From positions 1-63,268 of the forward strand of contig NZ_QKUF01000010.1 of assembly GCF_003253565.1 (NCBI RefSeq): a stretch of DNA of 63,268 nucleotides. The letters run 5' to 3'. Below are positions 57,672 through 63,268 of this stretch, piece by piece; position 1 is the first letter of the stretch; each line of letters starts with the position of its first letter. Source of the DNA: Thermosporothrix hazakensis (GTDB lineage Bacteria; Chloroflexota; Ktedonobacteria; Ktedonobacterales; Ktedonobacteraceae). The notes beneath the pieces are model-generated. The model ran no database searches and was not told where the DNA came from. It saw only the letters and a program-made list of their open reading frames with translations. The translations under genes were made by a program, and so were the position numbers.

Positions 57672-58820
57672 ATGAAGATCACCAACATCGAAGTATTTGC
57701 CGTTCCACCACGCTGGCTCTTTCTTAAAATATCAACCGATAGCGGCATCTGTGGATGGGGAGAAGCCGGGCTAGAAGGGCATGTCGCCAGCACCGCAGCA
57801 GCGGTAAAAGATGCCAGCGACTATTTGTTAGGGCAAGATCCTACCCGGATTGAAGATATCTGGCAACAGTTGTATCGCGCACGCTTCTATCGAGGCGGTC
57901 CTGTCCTTATGAGCGCGATAGCAGGGATAGATCAGGCTCTCTGGGATATCAAAGGGAAACATTACGGCATGCCAATCTATGAGTTTTTCGGCGGGCGCGT
58001 ACGCGACAAAATACGCGTCTATGCATGGATTGGCGGCGATAAACCTGCGGACGTCGCAAATGCGGCCCGCCAGAGGCGCGAGGCGGGATTTACCGCGATC
58101 AAAATGAATGCCTCGGATGAAATGCACTATGTCGACTCATTTCATCGAGTAGAAGAAGTTGTCGCACGAGTTGCCGAAGTGCGGGCCGCGACCGATACTG
58201 CTTTTGGCATCGCTATCGACTTTCATGGACGCGTTCACAAGAGCATGGCAAAAGTGCTCGTCCGAGAACTAGAACCATTTCATCCCTTCTTTATCGAGGA
58301 GCCGGTCCTTCCCGAAAATAACGAGGCATTGCGCGAGATCGCACGTCATACAACAATTCCAATCGCAACAGGAGAGCGCCTGTATTCGCGTTGGGATTTC
58401 AAGGGTCTGCTGATGGATGGGTATGTCGACATTATCCAGCCTGATGCCTCTCATGCCGGTGGCATCTCTGAATTGAGAAAGATTGCGACTATGGCAGAGG
58501 CCTATGATGTTGCCGTCGCGCCCCATTGTCCGCTTGGCCCCATCGCGCTCGCCTCCTGTTTACAAATTGACGCCTGTACCCATAATGTCTTGATTCAAGA
58601 GCAAAGCCTGAATATCCACTATAACACTCAGGCTGACCTGCTGGACTATCTGGCTGATCCTACGATCTTTGCCTATCATGATGGCTATGTCGCTGTACCG
58701 CAACAGCCCGGATTAGGCATTACGATCAATGAAGAGGCAGTACGCGAAGCCGCCCGTACTGTACAGAATTGGCGTAATCCTGTCTGGAGGCTTGCTGATG
58801 GTACCCTCGCCGAATGGTAA
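57672..58820 (+). CDS. Mandelate racemase/galactonate dehydratase-type enolase
   Basis: A 382-aa enolase-superfamily enzyme close to D-galactonate dehydratase (DgoD), which removes water from D-galactonate to give 2-keto-3-deoxygalactonate. Metal ligands fit: Asp in GIAIDFHGR, Glu in FIEEPVLPEN and Glu in TGERLYSRWDFK. The catalytic His lies in VAPHCPLGPIALAS, and DIIQPDASHAGGISELRKI forms the next strand. MKITNIEVFAV is the expected N-terminus, so I start at 57672 rather than an upstream frame opening at 57561. The gene is intact. It stands alone except for the broken UlaG-like hydrolase upstream. Confidence 0.85.
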   Translation: MKITNIEVFAVPPRWLFLKISTDSGICGWGEAGLEGHVASTAAAVKDASDYLLGQDPTRIEDIWQQLYRARFYRGGPVLMSAIAGIDQALWDIKGKHYGMPIYEFFGGRVRDKIRVYAWIGGDKPADVANAARQRREAGFTAIKMNASDEMHYVDSFHRVEEVVARVAEVRAATDTAFGIAIDFHGRVHKSMAKVLVRELEPFHPFFIEEPVLPENNEALREIARHTTIPIATGERLYSRWDFKGLLMDGYVDIIQPDASHAGGISELRKIATMAEAYDVAVAPHCPLGPIALASCLQIDACTHNVLIQEQSLNIHYNTQADLLDYLADPTIFAYHDGYVAVPQQPGLGITINEEAVREAARTVQNWRNPVWRLADGTLAEW

Positions 58821-58869
58821 TGCTTGCCTTCAGTAATAGATGCGAGTGCACAGCTTCATCAGGCAAAAA

Positions 58870-58903
58870 GAAGGGGGCTTGCAACAAATAGCAAGTCCCC
58901 TTC
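58870..58903. terminator. Bidirectional-type hairpin
   Basis: GAAGGGGGCTTGC and GCAAGTCCCCTTC form a 13-bp stem with one G-T pair and the loop AACAAATA. It lies between the convergent ends of the enolase-type gene and the formylglycine-generating-enzyme remnant, and could end transcripts from both sides. Confidence 0.7.
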
Positions 58904-58925
58904 TCATGGGCAAGCCAAAGCCCAC

Positions 58926-59760
58926 TTACTGCTGGCTATTTCGCACACATCGGAACCCAATATGACATGCTGTGCTATCAATCATTCCCGGGGGTCGCGC
59001 CGCCGGTCGATACCGCAGACAGTAGTTCGGCACACATAAAAAGGAGCCGCCTTTGAGCACTTTGCGCGGAATATGGACACCGGGCAAACCTGGATCATAA
59101 CTATGCTCCAGTGGCCCCCACGCGGGTCAACCGGGATACAACATGGCTTCTTCGCTCTTTCCGGGTGTCTCTCGCTATACCAGTCGCTTGACCACTCCCA
59201 GACGTTCCCTGCCATATCGTATAATCCATAGCCGTTTGGTGGGAAAGAGCCAACCGGTGCGGTGCGCTCGAAGCCATCCAGAAGTAGATTTTGCCAGGGG
59301 AACTCTCCTTGCCAGGTGTTCGCCATCATCTTTCCATCAGGCGCGAACTCATCCCCCCTGCGCCATCCAGGCCACCTCTCGCCGCATATTGCGCCTCACT
59401 CGGTAGTTCCTTCCCACACCATCTGGCATACGTTTCGGCGTCTTCATAGGCAATATGCACGGCCGGGTGTTGTTCCCGGCCCTCAATCGTGCTTCCCGGT
59501 CCCTCTGGCTGGCGCCAGCAGGCTCCCGGTACATACACCCACCAGTTCTGGTACTGATCAAGCCGAACCCGTCCTTCTGGCTTTTGAAACACAAGCGACC
59601 CGGGCACCAACATATCCGCTGAAGCTCCCGGATACTTCAAGGGCCTTTCCGCGACCGTGACATAGCCGGTCTCGTCAAGAAGGAAATGGACAATACCACA
59701 GACACCGTCAAGAATACGTTTGTTGAATGGGTGTCCGTTCTGGCGCCCTTCTCGCTTGCG
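58926..59760 (-). pseudogene. Formylglycine-generating enzyme, broken and 5'-truncated
   Basis: A sulfatase-modifying-factor protein, which oxidises a sulfatase Cys to formylglycine. Reading on the minus strand: TGYVTVAERPLKYPG, NWWVYVPGACWRQPEGPGST, PAVHIAYEDAETYARWCGKE, a frameshift after GGLDGAGG, then ANTWQGEFPWQNLLLDG and NGYGLYDMAGNVWEW, another frameshift after PVDPRGG, then KVLKGGSFLCVPNYCLRYRP. The last piece holds the paired cysteines (Cys-x4-Cys) of the active site. The N-terminal 30-40 residues are lost toward the TnpB element at 59.8 kb. No sulfatase gene is in the window. Confidence 0.85.
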
Positions 59761-59804
59761 ACCTCCCTGGCGATCAGCAACGGTTACCAAAAAGCGGCAG
59801 AAGG

Positions 59805-59824
59805 CCCCTGGCTTCAGCCAGGGG
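59805..59824. repeat. Perfect hairpin near left end of TnpB element
   Basis: CCCCTGGC (59805-59812), loop TTCA, GCCAGGGG (59817-59824): a perfect 8-bp stem 110 bases before the tnpB start. IS605-family ends carry such subterminal hairpins, which their transposase recognises as single-stranded DNA, so this probably marks the left end. Confidence 0.6.
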
Positions 59825-59934
59825 GATGGATGGCGCAGGAAGCCAGCAGAGTCAGAACGTTCCCCTTCGCTTGACAGAAGACAATCGTTGTGCGAGAATA
59901 CACGAAGATAGTGAGGACGAACAAGGAGCAAGGG

Positions 59935-61132
59935 ATGCTGATCTACGAAGACAAGCTCGATGGGTCGAAAGCGCAATTCGCCGCCATCGAGGAAGCCATC
60001 CGCACCACCCAGTTCATTCGCAACACGTGCCTGCGCCTCTGGATGGATGCACGTGGCATCTCCAGGAATGACCTGCAGCGCTATTGCGCTGTGCTGGCCA
60101 AACAATTTCCCTTTGCGCTCTCCCTCAACTCGCAGGCCCGGCAAGCTGCCGCTGATCGGGCGTGGGCTGCCATCTCCCGTTTCTACGAGAACTGTCGTCT
60201 CAAGATACCCGGCAAGAAGGGGTACCCTCAGTTCCAGCATGATTGTCGCAGTGTCGAGTACAAGCAGACGGGCTGGAAGCTGGATCCTGATGGGGTACAC
60301 ATTCGCTTCACAGATGGCTGTGGTATTGGCCGGCTGCGCCTCATCGGCTCGCGTGACATCATGGCCTTTCCCCTCTCACAGATCAAGCGGGTACGGCGGC
60401 TCCGGCGGGCTGATAGGTATTCTTGTCAGTTTGCGGTGTCGGCCACGCGACGCGTTGAGCATCAGCCCACAGGCAAGCAGGTGGGCATTGATCTGGAGCT
60501 GAGTGCCTTCTTCACTGACTCCGAAGGCCACACCGTGGCTCCTCCTCAGGATCTCCGCAAGGCGGAACAACGGCTCAAGCGGCTGCATCGTCGGCTCTCG
60601 AAGACGCAGAAGCGCAGTCGCAATCGGCGCAAAGCCCGTCAAGCCCTCAGCAAAGCGTCTCTCAAGGTGCAACGACAGCGCGAGGACGTCGCCAGAAAGC
60701 AGGCGAACGCGCTTGTCTCGTCTCACGATCCTCTTTGCCTACGAAGCCTTGCAGATCCGTCATCTCGTCAAGAACCGCCATCTGGCCAGGAGCATCGCTG
60801 ATGCGGTGTGGGGTCGCTTCCTCTGGTGGGTGAATTACTATGGCACGCTGCATCGTGTCCCGGTGATCGGGGTGGAACCGGCCTTTACAACTCAGAACTG
60901 TTCTCGTCGTGGGCAGCGGGTCAAGAAGAGCTTGAGTATGCGTACCCATCTGTGTCCTGGCTGTGGGCTGCTCCTCGACCGCGATCACAATGCCGCCTTG
61001 AATATCTTGCACAAAGCGCTACAGGGTACCGTCGGGCAGACGGGAACCGACGAGGGTGTCTCGTCGAACGCTTCTGGACAGCCTGCCGCTACACGTCGTC
61101 GCAGTGCGGCGCCGCGCAAGCAGGCTGGATGA
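59935..61132 (+). pseudogene. tnpB: IS605-type TnpB, frameshifted
   Basis: An RNA-guided nuclease of the TnpB type. N-terminus MLIYEDKLDGSK; EAIRTTQFIRNTCLRLWMDA; KIPGKKGYPQFQHDCRSVEY; first RuvC Asp in GIDLELSAFF. Near 60728 one indel shifts the frame; then the RuvC Glu in FAYEALQIRHLVKN and the last Asp in LLLDRDHNAALNIL. The zinc finger is damaged too: CSRRG replaces the usual CxxCG, while CPGCG remains. No TnpA transposase gene accompanies it. The stop overlaps the ATG of the chimeric frame at 61129. Confidence 0.88.
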
Positions 61133-61920
61133 AGGAAGAATCCCCGCCCTTCTGGCCTGGGGAGTGTCAATTCTTCTCGGGTTTCCAAGGGCTGTCGTTT
61201 GCCAGCCCGGATATCGCAACCTCCTGGCTGGCTGGTATCACGATTGAGGCAGTGACACTGGCTTCGATCTTCAGCGCCGCAGCAAAGTTCAGGAGGGGAG
61301 ACAGGAAGGGGTTTCGTGTCGCGATGACTATCAGCGGGGCTTTGATGGCGATCTCAATTCTATGCCAATATGTCTACTTACAGGTAGAGTATCAGGCCGG
61401 GCGCATTAGCGTGGCATCCGGGGAGTCAATCCCCTTGCTGTCAGCCCTCGTAGGGGAAAATTTACAAGGGCATGACCTGTTGTTTCTCATCAGATCTCTG
61501 TCTTTCCATATCGCAGAGATCGCATGCACATTCCTGGCAGGTGGCCCGGCAAAGCCAAGTGTAGAACGTCTCCTTCAGGAGGCACAACAGCAAATGCTCT
61601 TAAATATGACTGGAGTTGTGACAAAACGGATGCCTGAAATCCTTCCTGTGGAGGAGACGAAACAGGAGGTGGCAGAGCTCCCAGCACCACCTGATAATAT
61701 TGTGCCGTTGCGCCCGCGAGAGACACGTAAGAGAGTCAGGAGTGAGGAGGAGGTGCGAGATTTATTCCTCGAGTATTTCGAACGCGGGAAGTTCCCGGAA
61801 GATGTGGGAGAAAATTTGCGAAAGTATTACACCAGAACCTACATCAAACCTACGGGGGCCAAGCACCAAAAGTACCTTGCCTGGAAAGCTGAGTATGAGA
61901 AAGAGGCGCGCCCCCATTGA
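61129..61920 (+). CDS. Membrane protein, 5' end replaced by TnpB element end
   Basis: A frame of 263 codons. The first 15 residues (MKEESPPFWPGECQF) derive from the TnpB right end. From about 61175 on it is a different protein: two to four membrane helices (SWLAGITIEAVTLASIFSAA; GFRVAMTISGALMAISILCQ), then a charged linker with PPDNIVPLRPRETRKR and a C-terminal helical domain (RDLFLEYFERGKFPEDVGEN). I do not recognise the family. The native N-terminus is missing, so the product may be inactive or started internally. The gene ends where a strong promoter begins (TTGACA at 61917). Confidence 0.5.
   Translation: MKEESPPFWPGECQFFSGFQGLSFASPDIATSWLAGITIEAVTLASIFSAAAKFRRGDRKGFRVAMTISGALMAISILCQYVYLQVEYQAGRISVASGESIPLLSALVGENLQGHDLLFLIRSLSFHIAEIACTFLAGGPAKPSVERLLQEAQQQMLLNMTGVVTKRMPEILPVEETKQEVAELPAPPDNIVPLRPRETRKRVRSEEEVRDLFLEYFERGKFPEDVGENLRKYYTRTYIKPTGAKHQKYLAWKAEYEKEARPH
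61138..61173 (+). mobile_element. TnpB element right end
   Basis: GAATCCCCGCCC, TTCT, GGCCTGGGGAG, TGTCAA: an imperfect hairpin followed by the TCAA-type end common to IS605-family right ends. The guide RNA scaffold would end here, with guide bases from the sequence that follows (starting about TTCTTCTCGGG). Confidence 0.6.
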
Positions 61921-61946
61921 CACACCGGGCGGGATTGTGTTAAAAT
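61917..61946 (+). promoter_or_regulatory. Sigma-70 promoter for RNA or leader
   Basis: TTGACA at 61917-61922 and TAAAAT at 61941-61946 are separated by 18 bases (17 if TTAAAA is used). The consensus -35 overlaps the stop codon of the membrane-protein gene. It would start transcription near 61953. Confidence 0.65.
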
Positions 61947-61952
61947 AGTCGC

Positions 61953-62134
61953 GTACCTCTTATAGTGTGTTCAGCTAGCAATTTGTCTTTATGTGTTTAC
62001 AAATGTGCTCATTTCAGTCGCATGCCATAAGAGGGCTATCGGGTTAGCACATGATAATTCCTTTAGTAAAGATTTTGGTGAGTCTGTGCTAGGCTCCGGC
62101 CTCGGGTAAGCCGTAAAAGTGCCCGCTTTTTTTT
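61953..62134 (+). ncRNA. Putative 180-nt structured RNA
   Basis: Between a good promoter and a T8 run there is no reading frame but strong pairing: CCTCTTAT (61956-61963) with ATAAGAGG (62027-62034), enclosing ATTTGT (61981-61986) with ACAAAT (61999-62004); a second domain TAGCAC (62045-62050) with GTGCTA (62086-62091), enclosing CTTTAGTAAAG; and a GC-rich 3' part (GGCT...AGCC, CGGG...CCCG) before eight T. I do not recognise an RNA family. It could be an antisense or counter-transcribed plasmid RNA, or a leader. Confidence 0.5.
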
Positions 62135-62163
62135 ATTTCTCCATGTATAACCCGCCTTCTTTG

Positions 62164-62192
62164 TTGACGCCGGGTGGGTAATCTGGTATAAT
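62164..62192 (+). promoter_or_regulatory. Near-consensus sigma-70 promoter
   Basis: TTGACG (62164-62169), exactly 17 bases, TATAAT (62187-62192). Start near 62199, leaving a leader of about 95 bases before the ATG at 62293. The leader contains the palindrome GGGTACCC (62230-62237) and a hairpin GGGCA / TGCCC (62247-62251, 62263-62267), possible operator or control elements. Confidence 0.8.
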
Positions 62193-62292
62193 CCATTTAA
62201 TTTCGTACTCTCATTTCATGTTTGGAGAGGGGTACCCTCATGACCAGGGCATGTCATAAAACTGCCCATTCTTTGTGTTTTGGGGGGGAAAT

Positions 62293-63165
62293 ATGAACGA
62301 AGCAAAAAGGGGGGCAACACCCCCGCCCTGTATACAAGTGGGGGGTGCAACATATATATCTCGCGTGGAAGCAGCGAGGCGCCTGGGCATTGACCTCCGG
62401 GCAGTGTCTCGCCTAGCTCGCGCGGCTGGTGTAGCGCTGCACACATTTGATAGGTCTCTCTATGTTGCAGAGAGAGATCTGCAACAACTTGAGGAGAGAA
62501 AGGCGTTACGAGATAGCCCTGACCGCATACAAATCGGGGGGTGTAAATATATTTCAATTAACGCTCTAGCCGAAGAACTGGGGGCGTATAGACTAACGTT
62601 GTTGGCGTATGATGTTAAAAACCACAAGCTCCCTCCTAGTAGACATGTTTATGTGACAGCAGACGACGCGGAGAAAATACGCCACTGGTTTTTAACGCCA
62701 AGAGGGGGCGCTGAAGTGCCAGAGGGGTATGTTAGAGTAAGGGACCTAGCGGAAAGGTTAGGAATTTCCTGGTATAGTCTACGAAGTCGGTTGGAGGACG
62801 CTGAGGTAGTTCCTCAAAGGTTTTTTAAAGCTCCTAGTTATTACGTGAGCGAAGCGGAAGCAGAAAAACTTATGCGAATGGCTTCTGAAAAGAGACACAA
62901 ACCAGATCCGTACCTTAGAGATGCTCGGGGATGCTTGTATATCTCCTTATCAGAGGCGCGCCGATCGTTAGGATTGTCGAGACAACGTCTGAGTATAATC
63001 ATAAAAGGGTTTGAGGCATATCGCGGAGCAATGGGGCCCAATTCTATGGGGAAATACCTCCGCAAGGAAGATTTTTGTGTTATTGCCCGCAAAAGAGACA
63101 TCGATCCCGAAACTCTCCCCTGGGATACCGCGAAACTAGACGAGATGAGCCCGCGTGAAAAGTAA
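62293..63165 (+). CDS. Multi-helix-turn-helix protein (MerR/excisionase-like units)
   Basis: A 290-aa protein with about four repeated units, each of the form 'Y-I/V ... A ... LG(I) ... L ... R/K' followed by 'YV...DAE': TYISRVEAARRLGIDLRAVS; KYISINALAEELGAYRLTL; YVRVRDLAERLGISWYSLRS; LYISLSEARRSLGLSRQRLS. Each resembles an excisionase/MerR-type winged helix. Several units in one chain would contact an extended or repeated DNA site, as in plasmid replication or partition control. The ATG at 62293 follows a G-rich tract rather than a classic GGAGG. A near-consensus promoter lies 95 bases upstream. Function not known. Confidence 0.7.
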   Translation: MNEAKRGATPPPCIQVGGATYISRVEAARRLGIDLRAVSRLARAAGVALHTFDRSLYVAERDLQQLEERKALRDSPDRIQIGGCKYISINALAEELGAYRLTLLAYDVKNHKLPPSRHVYVTADDAEKIRHWFLTPRGGAEVPEGYVRVRDLAERLGISWYSLRSRLEDAEVVPQRFFKAPSYYVSEAEAEKLMRMASEKRHKPDPYLRDARGCLYISLSEARRSLGLSRQRLSIIIKGFEAYRGAMGPNSMGKYLRKEDFCVIARKRDIDPETLPWDTAKLDEMSPREK

Positions 63166-63243
63166 CACCCGGGCTTTTCTGATATAATATATAGAGATAA
63201 CTATGTAGACACCTGGTTCCCTCCAAGCTCTCTACGAGGTACT

Positions 63244-63268
63244 ATGCCAAAATCCACCACGAACCCCC
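63244..63268 (+). CDS. Start of a further gene, cut by window end
   Basis: An ATG at 63244 opens MPKSTTNP and runs off the end. TATAAT at 63185-63190 lies upstream. Too little is visible to name it. Confidence 0.25.

Noticed and set aside
59326..60300. A single 324-aa minus-strand protein
   Set aside because: Only its last third is formylglycine-generating-enzyme sequence; the rest is antisense to TnpB.

Overview
The window (about 63 kb) looks like a chromosomal accessory region, or a large plasmid, of a Ktedonobacterales-type bacterium (Chloroflexota). I infer this from two giant MalT-like LuxR regulators, IS605-type TnpB and IS630-type elements, a MauE/redoxin locus, DUF1622 membrane proteins and strong GGAGG ribosome sites. 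No rRNA, tRNA or CRISPR array was recognised.

Layout. 0.3-1.5 kb: four small overlapping genes led by a helix-turn-helix protein. 2.5-6.5 kb: a minus-strand lipoprotein / FtsX permease / ABC ATPase operon. 7.1-9.4 kb: an IS5-type remnant, then a mauE-mauD-mauA-like trio ending in a small secreted protein with ten cysteines. 10.1-11.9 kb: two decayed IS630-type transposases. 11.9-14.5 kb: a lasso-peptide-type pair, an asparagine-synthetase-like cyclase and an RRE plus transglutaminase-like protease, with no visible precursor; IS630 sequence stops just before the cyclase. 15.5-16.7 kb: a nucleotidyltransferase-fold gene and an unknown neighbour. 17.2-28.7 kb: a co-oriented island with a repeat-rich coiled-coil protein, small kinase, CHC2/Toprim primase, several unknown proteins, a 1592-aa N6-adenine methyltransferase/SF2 helicase fusion and a C5-cytosine methyltransferase. 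28.7-31.3 kb: an XRE regulator divergent from decayed replication-type genes.

31.8-42.4 kb: a drug-type MFS exporter, a flavin monooxygenase and the two MalT-like regulators, all intact. 42.6-61.1 kb: a zone where most genes are broken (Tn5-type transposase, murF, MFS, SDR, AraC, ParA, UvrA tail, UlaG-like hydrolase, formylglycine-generating enzyme, TnpB). Intact exceptions are two DUF1622 genes, a HEPN-motif protein and a galactonate-dehydratase-type enolase. Two TnpB right-end remnants face each other around the partition/HEPN segment (51.2-57.3 kb).

61.1-63.3 kb: a 5'-truncated membrane protein joined to the TnpB end, a probable 180-nt structured RNA with its own promoter, a protein built of repeated helix-turn-helix units behind a near-consensus promoter, and the start of one more gene. 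The main leads for something new are the 17-28.7 kb replication/modification island, the mauEDA-like cysteine-rich locus, the orphaned lasso machinery and the 61.95 kb RNA.
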